Of a DNA stretch of 64,000 nucleotides, positions 8,916-16,838 are shown piece by piece. The notes below the pieces were generated by a model. It was not told the DNA's origin. It saw only the letters and a program-made list of their open reading frames with translations, and did not search any database. Position numbers and translations under genes: made by a program. The DNA is from Benthicola sp039584685 (GTDB lineage: Bacteria; Gemmatimonadota; Gemmatimonadetes; Palauibacterales; Palauibacteraceae), in assembly GCA_039584685.1 (NCBI GenBank), contig JBDGXI010000001.1:21662-85661 (forward strand), in the 5' to 3' direction. Each line of letters begins with the position of its first letter. Within the stretch, counting starts at the first letter, position 1.

Positions 8916-9584
8916 ATGACGTATTTCAACGGAACGGAGCTGCGCTCCATTCTACTGGCGGCCGGGCTGCTGCTTCTCGGGGCGGCGGCACGGCTGGGCC
9001 TCGGTCCGGAACCCGACGACTTCACCTGGACATCGGCCGAGCGGCCCGATGGCGAGCGGGCCGCGAGCCTCTCCACGGCCCGGCGGCTGGTATCCGAAGG
9101 AGCCGCCGAAGAGGAACTCGCCGCGACTCCTCTCGGACCGGGGGAACGACTCGACCCCAACACGGCCTCCGCGGCCGAGTTGCGCCGCCTTCCCGGCGTG
9201 GGACCGGCCCGGGCGGAAGCGATCGTCACCGAGAGGAACGCCGCCGGACCGTTCAAGAATCCCCCGGACATGGCGCGCGTGTCGGGAATCGGACCGCGAA
9301 CCGTTGAGGCGCTGACGCCGCACCTCGCCTTCGATCGCCGCCCGTCGGTCGCCCGTTCGGCCCTGCATTCCCTGCGAGCGCGCGATTCCAGCCGGCGCGT
9401 GGATGTGAATCGGGCACAAATCACGGAACTGGAGCAAATCACAGGGATCGGACCGGCCCTGGCGGCCCGGATCGTTGCAACGAGGCGGCGCGTCGGACCC
9501 TTCGAACGGCCAGAGGACCTGCTTCGGGTGCCCGGAATCGGTCCTGCGATCTTGCAGCGAATAAGGGAGCAAGTGCGATTCTGA
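8916..9584 (+). CDS. ComEA-like DNA-binding protein with two helix-hairpin-helix domains
   Basis: 222 residues. A single N-terminal membrane helix (ILLAAGLLLLGAAARLGLG) is followed by two copies of the ComEA-type helix-hairpin-helix unit. The first begins LDPNTASAAELRRLPGVGP and the second VDVNRAQITELEQITGIGP; each continues through a GPF segment to a V-x-GIGP hairpin. ComEA is known as the periplasmic receptor that binds incoming DNA during natural transformation. Membrane anchoring and the neighbouring pilBTC genes support that role. The duplication is less common than a single unit. Start is ATG 8916 after a G-rich ribosome site; an in-frame ATG at 8901 would add five residues. Confidence 0.75.
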   Translation: MTYFNGTELRSILLAAGLLLLGAAARLGLGPEPDDFTWTSAERPDGERAASLSTARRLVSEGAAEEELAATPLGPGERLDPNTASAAELRRLPGVGPARAEAIVTERNAAGPFKNPPDMARVSGIGPRTVEALTPHLAFDRRPSVARSALHSLRARDSSRRVDVNRAQITELEQITGIGPALAARIVATRRRVGPFERPEDLLRVPGIGPAILQRIREQVRF

Positions 9585-9648
9585 CTGGCGGATCCGCACA
9601 TCCGGTCCCTGCTGCCTTCGTCACTTCCGGCCCCCGATCCTTCCGCAC

Positions 9649-9670
9649 GGTGTGGCGTGCGGCCCACACC
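9649..9670 (+). terminator. hairpin between the ComEA-like gene and pilB
   Basis: Perfect 7-bp arms GGTGTGG (9649-9655) and CCACACC (9664-9670) around an 8-nt loop. There is no T-run, so termination is uncertain. The rest of the 207-bp gap (9585-9791) holds nothing else I can name; no convincing promoter for pilB was found. Confidence 0.35.
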
Positions 9671-9791
9671 GGGCACGCCGCTTGCTCGATTCCGGTCGCC
9701 GCGGGCGGTTTGCGCCCCGGATGTGGTCGGCGCTCGGGTTGGTCCCGACCGGGCCGGAGAGATCTGACAGCTTAGAAGCCGGCGGAGCGAG

Positions 9792-11504
9792 ATGGCATCA
9801 ACTTCAATGGAACAAACCCAGATCGGCGAGTTGCTCCTGCGCGAGAACCTGATCACGCGGGAGCAGCTGGATAAGGCCCTCAGCGAGCAGCAGCAGGGAG
9901 GGACCCGGATCGGCTTCTCGCTGGTCTCCAGCGGTGCGTTGACCGAGACGGAGCTCACAAAGCTTCTGTCCAGGCAGTATCGCGTGCCGGCGGTAGATCT
10001 GTCCGAGGTGGAGGTCGATCCGAAGATCCTCCAGCTCGTGCCCGCGGATTTCGCCGCCAAGCATCTCGTGCTTCCTCTCAGGCGCGTCGGACGCACCCTC
10101 ACCGTGGCCATGGTGAACCCGACCGACCTCGGGGTGGTGGACGACCTGAAGTTCATCACGCGGTTCGACGTGGACGCGGTAGTGGCCGGCGAGTACTCGC
10201 TGCGCATGGCGATCGACAAATACTACGAGGTCGCGAGCGACCGGTTGGGCGACCTTCTGGAGGAGCTCGAAGAGCAGGACGTGGAGGTCGTGGAGGAGGA
10301 AGAAGAGACCTACTCCACGATGCAGTTGCAGGCCCAGGTCGAAGAGGCGCCGGTCGTTCGCCTGATCAACGGCTTTCTCACCGACGCCGTCCGCCGCGGG
10401 GCCTCGGATATCCACATCGAGCCCTACGAGAAAGAGCTCCGGGTGCGCTACCGGATCGACGGTGCCCTGCAGGAGATCATGAAGCCGCCCATCCGGATGA
10501 AGGCGGCGCTGATCTCGCGGGTGAAGATCCTGGCGGACCTGAACATCGCCGAACGCCGGGTACCGCAGGACGGCCGCATCAAGATCAAGATCGGTCGGAA
10601 GGTGATCGACTTCCGTGTGTCCACTTTGCCGACCCTGTTCGGCGAGAAGATCGTGCTCCGCATCCTGGACAAGGGCAACCTGACGCTCGACCTCGAGAAG
10701 TTCGGGATGGAGCAGAAGGCGGAGGCCGACTTCCTGGACGCGATCTCCAAGCCATACGGTATGGTCCTCGTCACCGGGCCGACCGGCTCCGGGAAGACGA
10801 CGACGCTGTACAGCGCGCTGAGCCGGATCAACAAGGACGAAGTCAACATCATGACGGCCGAGGACCCGGTCGAGTACAACCTGCACGGCATCAACCAGGT
10901 GCAGGTGCGAACCGAGATAGGAATGACGTTCGCCGCTGCCCTCAGGGCCTTTCTCCGCCAGGACCCGAACATCGTCATGGTCGGTGAGATCCGTGACCTG
11001 GAGACCGGCGGAATCGCGGTGAAGGCGTCGCTCACGGGGCACCTGGTGCTGTCCACGCTGCACACGAACGACGCGGCGTCGACGATCACCCGCATGATCG
11101 ACATGGGCATCGAGGCGTTCAACGTCGCGTCGGCGCTCAACTGCATCACGGCCCAGAGGTTGGTGCGCCGGATCTGCTCGAACTGTCGGGCCGAACACAC
11201 CTACGGGCCCGAGGTGCTCCGGGCTGCCCGTATCACGGACGAGCAGGCGGCCACGATGACCTTCTTCCGCGGGGAAGGCTGCGACGCGTGCAACGGGTCC
11301 GGCTACTCCGGGCGTCAGGGCTTGTACGAAGTCATGCCCATGACGCCCGATCTGCGGAAGATGATCCTCCAGGGCGCGTCCACGGACGAGCTGAAGCGGA
11401 CGGCCGTCGAGCACGGGATGATCACCCTGCGGGAGGACGGCATGCTGAAGGTCCGCAAGGGCATCACGACGCTCGAGGAAGTGATCAAGGAAACTGCCGC
11501 CTGA
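9792..11504 (+). CDS. pilB: type IV pilus assembly ATPase PilB
   Basis: 570 residues, the usual PilB length. It powers pilus extension at the inner-membrane platform. There is an N-terminal MSHA/T2SE-N domain (about 1-150) and an acidic linker (about 157-172). The secretion ATPase domain carries Walker A GPTGSGKT (329-336), an Asp box (TAEDPVEY), Walker B NIVMVGEIRD (393-402) and the His box STLHTND. A zinc-type tetracysteine follows (Cys462, 465, 497, 500), which is typical of PilB and GspE and absent from PilT. The ATG at 9792 has GGAG just upstream; ATG 9807 is possible. First gene of the pilB-pilT-pilC run. Confidence 0.95.
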   Translation: MASTSMEQTQIGELLLRENLITREQLDKALSEQQQGGTRIGFSLVSSGALTETELTKLLSRQYRVPAVDLSEVEVDPKILQLVPADFAAKHLVLPLRRVGRTLTVAMVNPTDLGVVDDLKFITRFDVDAVVAGEYSLRMAIDKYYEVASDRLGDLLEELEEQDVEVVEEEEETYSTMQLQAQVEEAPVVRLINGFLTDAVRRGASDIHIEPYEKELRVRYRIDGALQEIMKPPIRMKAALISRVKILADLNIAERRVPQDGRIKIKIGRKVIDFRVSTLPTLFGEKIVLRILDKGNLTLDLEKFGMEQKAEADFLDAISKPYGMVLVTGPTGSGKTTTLYSALSRINKDEVNIMTAEDPVEYNLHGINQVQVRTEIGMTFAAALRAFLRQDPNIVMVGEIRDLETGGIAVKASLTGHLVLSTLHTNDAASTITRMIDMGIEAFNVASALNCITAQRLVRRICSNCRAEHTYGPEVLRAARITDEQAATMTFFRGEGCDACNGSGYSGRQGLYEVMPMTPDLRKMILQGASTDELKRTAVEHGMITLREDGMLKVRKGITTLEEVIKETAA

Positions 11505-11547
11505 ACCGTCGCGGCATCGGACGACACGACTGGAGAACGAGGAAGAG

Positions 11548-12642
11548 ATGAACGACTCTGCACCGGCAACGCTGCGTGGCTTGCTCGAAGAGATGATCGA
11601 CAGGGGCGCCTCCGACCTGCACCTGTCGGCCGGTGAAGTGCCCAAGCTTCGCATCGATGGCACGCTCCAGGACAGCAACCATGGGACTCGGATCGGGCCG
11701 CGGGATACGCAGGCGCTGGCCTACTCGATACTGACCGAGCAGCAGAAGAAGCGCTTCGAGCAGGAGGATGAGCTCGACCTCTCGTTCTCGGTCCAGAACC
11801 TGTCCCGGTTCCGCGGGAACGTTTTCCGCCAGCGCGGGACGGTCGCGATGGCCATCCGGCAAATCCCGTTCGAGATCCTGTCTTTCCAGGAGCTAGGTCT
11901 GCCCGCGGTGATCGGCAGGCTGGCCGAGAAGCCGAGAGGGCTGGTGCTCGTCACCGGACCGACCGGGTCGGGTAAATCAACGACCCTCGCGGCGATGATC
12001 GACAAGATCAACCGTGAACGACACGGTCACATCATGACCGTGGAGGATCCGATCGAGTTCGTGCACCGCCACCAGAACTGCCTGGTGAACCAGCGCGAGG
12101 TCGGCAGCGACACCAGTTCGTTCGCGCAAGCCCTCAAGTACGTGCTGCGCCAGGACCCCGACGTGATCCTGGTCGGCGAGATGCGGGACCTGGAAACCGT
12201 GCGGGCGGCGCTGACGATCGCCGAGACCGGGCACCTGGCGCTCGCGACGCTGCACACGAATTCAGCGGCCGAGTCCATCAACCGCGTCATCGACGTCTTC
12301 CCGGCGCACCAGCAGGAGCAGGTGCGCGCCCAGCTCTCCTTCGTGCTCGAAGGCGTTCTCACACAGACGCTTCTCCCCCGGCGCACAGGGAGGGGCCGGG
12401 TCGTGGCATGTGAGATCATGATGGCCACGCCTGCCATCCGGGCTCTCATCAGGGACCAGAAGATCCACCAGATCTACTCGGCCATGCAGGCGGGTAAGAA
12501 ATTCGGGATGCAGACACTCAACGATGCCCTGTATTCCCTGTACATGCGCGATGAAGTGGCTTTGGAAGATCTGATGAGGGTGAGTTCGGACCCGACGGAG
12601 CTCAAGCGGATGATCGGCGAAATGGAGCCGGCGACCGCCTGA
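11548..12642 (+). CDS. pilT: type IV pilus retraction ATPase PilT
   Basis: 364 residues. This hexameric ATPase depolymerises the pilus and so drives twitching and DNA uptake. Walker A GPTGSGKS (137-144), Walker B DVILVGEMRD (204-213), the His box ATLHTN and a C-terminal AIRALIRD, matching the PilT AIRNLIRE motif needed for retraction. There is no tetracysteine zinc motif, which separates it from PilB. It is followed 31 bp later by pilC, so pilB-pilT-pilC are probably one transcript. Confidence 0.95.
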   Translation: MNDSAPATLRGLLEEMIDRGASDLHLSAGEVPKLRIDGTLQDSNHGTRIGPRDTQALAYSILTEQQKKRFEQEDELDLSFSVQNLSRFRGNVFRQRGTVAMAIRQIPFEILSFQELGLPAVIGRLAEKPRGLVLVTGPTGSGKSTTLAAMIDKINRERHGHIMTVEDPIEFVHRHQNCLVNQREVGSDTSSFAQALKYVLRQDPDVILVGEMRDLETVRAALTIAETGHLALATLHTNSAAESINRVIDVFPAHQQEQVRAQLSFVLEGVLTQTLLPRRTGRGRVVACEIMMATPAIRALIRDQKIHQIYSAMQAGKKFGMQTLNDALYSLYMRDEVALEDLMRVSSDPTELKRMIGEMEPATA

Positions 12643-12673
12643 GGTAACACCGACAACAGGAGTGATCTGAGCC

Positions 12674-13876
12674 ATGCCAGTGTGGACCTACAGCGCGAGA
12701 ACCGTGTCCGGCGAACTCAAGCGCGCCGAGCACGAAGCCGCCAGCCGCGATGAGGTCATGGCGCATCTCAGGAGTCAGCGACTGATCCCCATCACGGTGC
12801 GGGAGAAGCCGAAGGGCATCAACCTGTCGATCGGCGGCGGCAAGGTAAGAACCCGTGACATCGTGATCATGACTCGGCAGTTCGCGACGATGATCAACGC
12901 GGGCCTCCCCCTCGTGCAGGCGCTCGACATCCTGGCCAAGCAGTCCGACAACAAGGTGCTGCAGTCCACGCTGCAGGACGTCCTGTACGATGTCGAATCG
13001 GGAAACACGCTCGCCGACGCGATGCGAGATCACACCAAAGCGTTCACGCCTCTATACGTGAACATGGTCGCCGCCGGCGAGGCCGGCGGTATCCTGGACA
13101 CTATCCTGGTCCGCCTGGCGGTGTTCCTGGAGAAGGCCGAGGCTCTCTCCAGGAAGGTCAAGGGAGCCATGATCTACCCGGCGGTGATCAGCGTCGTGGC
13201 CCTTACGGCGATCGTGGTCCTGCTGCTATTCGTCATTCCGACCTTCCAGCAGATGTTCGCGAGCTTCGACCAGGCGCTGCCGCTGCCGACCCGAATCGTG
13301 ATCATGGCCTCGGACACCCTGCAGCAGTACTGGTGGGGCATGGCCGGAGGAGTCGCGGTGGTCGTGTGGCTGTTCAGGCGCTGGATCGCTACGTCTTCCG
13401 GTCGTCTCACGTTTGACCGGATCCTCCTCCGACTCCCGATCTTCGGAAACCTGGCGCGAAAGTCCTCGGTCGCTCGGTTCACGCGCACCCTGGGCACGCT
13501 GTTGAGCTCCGGTGTGACGATTCTGGACGGGCTCGAGATCACGGCGCGCACATCGGGTAACCGGGTGATCCACGACGCGATCATGAACAGCCGCAGCTCG
13601 ATCGCCGGCGGTGAGTCGATCTCGGAGCCCCTGCGCGCATCCGGAGTGTTCCCGCCGATGGTCACGCAGATGATCAACGTGGGTGAGGAGACGGGCGACC
13701 TGGACGGCATGCTGACCAAGATCGCCGACTTCTACGATGACGAAGTCGACACGGCCGTCGAGTCGCTCCTGAAGGCGATGGAGCCGCTGATGATCGTCGT
13801 TCTCGGAACGGTGGTCGGTGGAATGATCGTCGCCATGTATCTCCCGATCTTCGGGATCATCAACACGATGCAGTGA
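12674..13876 (+). CDS. pilC: type IV pilus inner-membrane platform protein PilC
   Basis: 400 residues, the usual length. It is the inner-membrane platform on which PilB and PilT act. Two T2SF domains are visible. The first contains RQFATMINAGLPLVQALDIL and a following helix pair. The second contains RFTRTLGTLLSSGVTILDGL. Membrane helices are near AVISVVALTAIVVLLLFVIP and IVVLGTVVGGMIVAMYLPIF; the C-terminus FGIINTM is typical. A ribosome site (AACAGGAG) lies upstream of ATG 12674. Confidence 0.95.
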   Translation: MPVWTYSARTVSGELKRAEHEAASRDEVMAHLRSQRLIPITVREKPKGINLSIGGGKVRTRDIVIMTRQFATMINAGLPLVQALDILAKQSDNKVLQSTLQDVLYDVESGNTLADAMRDHTKAFTPLYVNMVAAGEAGGILDTILVRLAVFLEKAEALSRKVKGAMIYPAVISVVALTAIVVLLLFVIPTFQQMFASFDQALPLPTRIVIMASDTLQQYWWGMAGGVAVVVWLFRRWIATSSGRLTFDRILLRLPIFGNLARKSSVARFTRTLGTLLSSGVTILDGLEITARTSGNRVIHDAIMNSRSSIAGGESISEPLRASGVFPPMVTQMINVGEETGDLDGMLTKIADFYDDEVDTAVESLLKAMEPLMIVVLGTVVGGMIVAMYLPIFGIINTMQ

Positions 13877-13906
13877 GTGGCCTCGCGTTTCGGCCCGCGC
13901 ACGGTT

Positions 13907-13926
13907 ACATCACAAACATGTGATGT
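13907..13926 (+). promoter_or_regulatory. 20-bp perfect dyad upstream of the Rrf2 gene, candidate operator
   Basis: ACATCAC (13907-13913), a 6-nt spacer, then GTGATGT (13920-13926), a perfect 7-bp inverted repeat ending 29 nt before the ATG at 13956. Rrf2-family proteins are known to bind dyads of about this size and to autoregulate, so this is a good candidate operator. No loop plus T-tract suggests a terminator. Confidence 0.6.
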
Positions 13927-13955
13927 TCTGATCCGCATCGCGGGAGGCCGAACCG

Positions 13956-14372
13956 ATGCTGTCCCGAACGGAAGAGTATGCCCTGCGGGCCGCCGTCTAC
14001 CTGGCGCGCCAGTACGGTGACGGAGCGGCCCGCGCCAAGGACATCGCCAGGGACACGGGCGTGCCGGCCAACTACATGTCAAAGATCCTCCATCAGCTGG
14101 CCAAGGCGGGAGTCGTAGTATCGGAGCGCGGGCGCACCGGGGGCTTTCGGCTCGCGGCGCCACCGAACGAGTTCTTCCTGGCGACCGTCGTGCGCCCCTT
14201 CGAGCCCCAGGTCGAAAGGACCCGTTGTCTCCTCGGGCGCCCCGAGTGTTCGGACGTGAATCCGTGTGGGGCACACGATCGCTGGAAGGTCATCAAGGAA
14301 GCGACGCTCAGTTTCCTGGACGGCACCACGCTGGCTGACGTCATCGAGGACTCGGAGTCGGACGCATCCTGA
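13956..14372 (+). CDS. Rrf2-family transcriptional regulator with a three-cysteine cluster motif
   Basis: 138 residues. The N-terminal winged helix-turn-helix begins LSRTEEYALRAAVYLA, and the wing segment ERGRTGGFRLA is typical of Rrf2/IscR/NsrR proteins. Three cysteines in a C-x(7)-C-x(5)-C pattern (CLLGRPEC...NPC) match the [Fe-S]-ligating positions of IscR/NsrR-type members, so iron-sulfur, redox or NO sensing is likely but not proven. It sits between pilC and pilS and is translationally linked (TGATG) to the following unknown gene. The upstream dyad 13907-13926 suggests autoregulation. Target genes cannot be read from the sequence. Confidence 0.85.
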   Translation: MLSRTEEYALRAAVYLARQYGDGAARAKDIARDTGVPANYMSKILHQLAKAGVVVSERGRTGGFRLAAPPNEFFLATVVRPFEPQVERTRCLLGRPECSDVNPCGAHDRWKVIKEATLSFLDGTTLADVIEDSESDAS

Positions 14373-14803
14373 TGACCGACGTACCGGAACGGCTGAAGAA
14401 TGCGCCCGGTTGCCAGGGTCTCATCGGCCTGACCGACGAAGAACTGAGCCGGCGCCTGGGCGAGCCGGTGGCCCGTCGAACCCTTGGAAATGACACCTGG
14501 CTCGTGTTCCGGTCCTCAGGCCTGTCGCTTCGGGTACGCTGCGCGGGCGCGCGGCCGGCCCGCGTCGCCTCCTGGACGGCCACGTTCAAGACCGGACATC
14601 CCCACTTGCGCGGCGCGGCACAGGCCCTCGGTCTGTGGCCGGCGGCGGCGCCCGACCAGGAGGCGGCCTCGTCGGGCGCTCCGTTGATTCGTCGCGCGAT
14701 GCCATGTCCGAACTCCGGACGCGTCCACTCGCTGACGGCCACCATCCGCGGGGGAGTGTTCACGGCGCTGTCCGCGTTCGACGAGTCTCCCGACTGGCTG
14801 TGA
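14372..14803 (+). CDS. hypothetical protein coupled to the Rrf2 regulator
   Basis: 143 residues, no signal peptide and no membrane helix. The start ATG shares one base with the Rrf2 stop (TGATG), so the two are co-translated. Residues about 18-75 (LTDEELSRRLGEP, then DTWLVFRSSGLSLRV) resemble the short two-strand pattern seen in SmpA-like domains, but this is a weak impression. Three cysteines lie at scattered positions. I do not recognise a family. A role in whatever the Rrf2 protein senses is inference from coupling only. Confidence 0.6.
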   Translation: MTDVPERLKNAPGCQGLIGLTDEELSRRLGEPVARRTLGNDTWLVFRSSGLSLRVRCAGARPARVASWTATFKTGHPHLRGAAQALGLWPAAAPDQEAASSGAPLIRRAMPCPNSGRVHSLTATIRGGVFTALSAFDESPDWL

Positions 14804-14827
14804 CCAGCACCTGATCCCGGCCACCTC

Positions 14828-14855
14828 TTGCGTTCTGCACAACTACCTCTAAGAT
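14828..14855 (+). promoter_or_regulatory. candidate sigma-70 promoter for pilS-pilR
   Basis: -35 TTGCGT (14828-14833), 16-nt spacer, -10 TAAGAT (14850-14855). It lies in the 148-bp gap after the hypothetical gene and about 90 nt before the proposed pilS start. Confidence 0.45.
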
Positions 14856-14951
14856 AGGCTCCGGTGGCGCGGACGGATCGAAGCGTATCGCGAGGGCAGG
14901 TTCCGGGACTGTCCCGGCGAGGTCAATCAGAACACGGGAATCGGCCAGGAA

Positions 14952-16802
14952 TTGCTGCGCACCAGCAGGTCTGATCGCCGGGCCGCGACGGTTCTCGAAC
15001 CGTTGCAGGTGCTGTACTGGATCTACGCGGCTCGCCTGGTCATCTCACTGGCCGTGTTCGGCTCCGCCATCCTGGTTGGGGATTTCCTGGAGCGCCAGGT
15101 TCCGGGTTCGCTGCCCCCCGAGTTCCCTCTCATAGCCATCGTCGGCCTCGCCGCCGCCGCGTTCCTCACGCCGATCGCGTACAGGATCAGTCACCGAAAA
15201 GGCCGGCGGATCGGCCTCGCGTTCCTCTATTCGCAGGCCGCCCTGGACGTTCTCCTGTTCAACGGCGTCGTGCACATCACCGGGGGGAGCGGGAGTCCGT
15301 TCGTTTCCCTGTTCATAGCCCTGGCCGCCGGCTACGCCCTGATCCTCCCGCTGAGCTCGGCCATCCTCACGGCCATGTTGGCGGGCATCCTGTATCTAGT
15401 CCTCAACCTGACGTTCGGCGCAGACACGAACACCATCGTGCTGGCTCTCCAGGTACTCGTCATCATGCTCGTGGCGCTTGCGGCCAGCCTGGTCGGCGCG
15501 CGCTTCCGACAGGTGCGCTCCGAGCTCCGCTCTGTGGAAGGTGAGCTGCACCGGCTTCGGCTGGACACGGCGGACGTCCTGCGCAACATCCCATCCGGCG
15601 TGATCACGCTGGACGCATCGGGCAACCTGGTGTACATGAACCTCGCGGCGGCGGATCTGTGTGGCCTCGACGGCACAGGACTGCTGGGAATGGACCTGCT
15701 TCCGGAGCTGGAGCGACGGGCGCCGGAAGTGGCCGCGGCAGTGCGCGAGACGATGGACACCGGCCGTCGCGTGCGGAATCGGGAGGCCGATGTACTGGCC
15801 GATCCGGCGTCCGGTGAGGATGGGCAGGGAGCCGAGCCCGTGCCGGTCGCCGTCAGTACCACCATGCTTCAGGACGTGGGCGCCGGTCCGTCGCACGTCG
15901 TCCTGCTCCAGGACCTGCAGGCCGTTCGCCAGCTCGAGAACCTCCGACTTCGAACTGGAAAGCTGGAAGCGGTGGCCGAGCTGTCGGCCTCGTTGGCCCA
16001 CGAGCTCAAGAACCCCCTGGCTTCGGTGCGGAGCGCCGTCGAACAGCTGTCTGCGAGGATCACCGATGACGAGGACGAGCAGATCCTGGGGCGGCTCATC
16101 GTCCGGGAGGCCGATCGGCTGAGCCGGATCCTGAGCGAATTCAGCGACTTTGCGCGCGTGGCGGTCGCCGAGCGCAAGCCGGTGGACATTGAACGTCTGC
16201 TGCGCGAAGTCATCGAGACGGTGCGGCGCAATCCGGCGGCGGAAGGACGCGCGACGATCACCAGCGAGATCCTGGACGACATGTCGGGCCTGTGGGGGGA
16301 CCCGGATCTCCTGCACCGCACGCTGTTCAACCTCGTCCTCAACGCCGTTCAGGTCGGCGATCCGCGGGAAGAGGTCACGATTCGTGTGGTGGCGGACGCC
16401 CTGCGACCGGACCTCGTTCCATCCGAGGTGTCGCTCGGCCATCCCGTCCGTATTCGGGTCAGCGACGACGGTCCGGGGATCGATGCCGAAGACCTGCCAC
16501 GCATCTTCGATCCGTTCTACACCCGCCGGAAGGGTGGCAGCGGCCTCGGCCTCTCCATCGCGCATCGCGCCGTGCAGGCGCACGGGGGAGCGCTGATCGC
16601 GAGCTCGAATCCCGGCGAGGGGGCCACTTTCGCGATAGTCCTTCCTCGTCGAACTGGAAAGGGCCGTCCCAGACTTGCTCCCGAGGTACGGGCCGCCGCG
16701 CCGAGTCCGGCCGGACCTGACGAGGAGACCTCGTCGGCCTCGGACGCTGCGGATACCGACAGCCAGGCACCAGCGCGCGCCGGCGAGCGCGCTCACATCT
16801 AG
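14952..16802 (+). CDS. pilS: PilS-type membrane sensor histidine kinase
   Basis: 616 residues. Six or so membrane helices fill residues about 20-185. A PAS-like segment follows (about 210-310, containing IPSGVITLDASGNLVYMN), then the dimerisation domain with SLAHELKNPLAS (phospho-acceptor His350). The ATPase domain carries the N box NLVLNAVQ, DDGPGI and GGSGLGLSI. This matches PilS, the kinase partner of PilR that adjusts pilin transcription. The C-terminal 40 residues are Ala/Pro/Asp-rich and look disordered. The start is uncertain: the TTG at 14952 is the longest choice and its ribosome site is poor. It lies 36 bp before pilR. Confidence 0.85.
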   Translation: MLRTSRSDRRAATVLEPLQVLYWIYAARLVISLAVFGSAILVGDFLERQVPGSLPPEFPLIAIVGLAAAAFLTPIAYRISHRKGRRIGLAFLYSQAALDVLLFNGVVHITGGSGSPFVSLFIALAAGYALILPLSSAILTAMLAGILYLVLNLTFGADTNTIVLALQVLVIMLVALAASLVGARFRQVRSELRSVEGELHRLRLDTADVLRNIPSGVITLDASGNLVYMNLAAADLCGLDGTGLLGMDLLPELERRAPEVAAAVRETMDTGRRVRNREADVLADPASGEDGQGAEPVPVAVSTTMLQDVGAGPSHVVLLQDLQAVRQLENLRLRTGKLEAVAELSASLAHELKNPLASVRSAVEQLSARITDDEDEQILGRLIVREADRLSRILSEFSDFARVAVAERKPVDIERLLREVIETVRRNPAAEGRATITSEILDDMSGLWGDPDLLHRTLFNLVLNAVQVGDPREEVTIRVVADALRPDLVPSEVSLGHPVRIRVSDDGPGIDAEDLPRIFDPFYTRRKGGSGLGLSIAHRAVQAHGGALIASSNPGEGATFAIVLPRRTGKGRPRLAPEVRAAAPSPAGPDEETSSASDAADTDSQAPARAGERAHI

Positions 16803-16805
16803 GCG

Positions 16806-16822
16806 ACCGGCGCGCCGCCGGT
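16806..16822 (+). terminator. small hairpin between pilS and pilR
   Basis: ACCGGCG (16806-16812), 3-nt loop, CGCCGGT (16816-16822), followed by TTTCC. It is a perfect 7-bp stem directly after the pilS stop and just before the pilR ribosome site (AAAGGAG). More likely an mRNA-stability or translation element than a full terminator. Confidence 0.3.
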
Positions 16823-16838
16823 TTCCAAAGGAGCCGAA

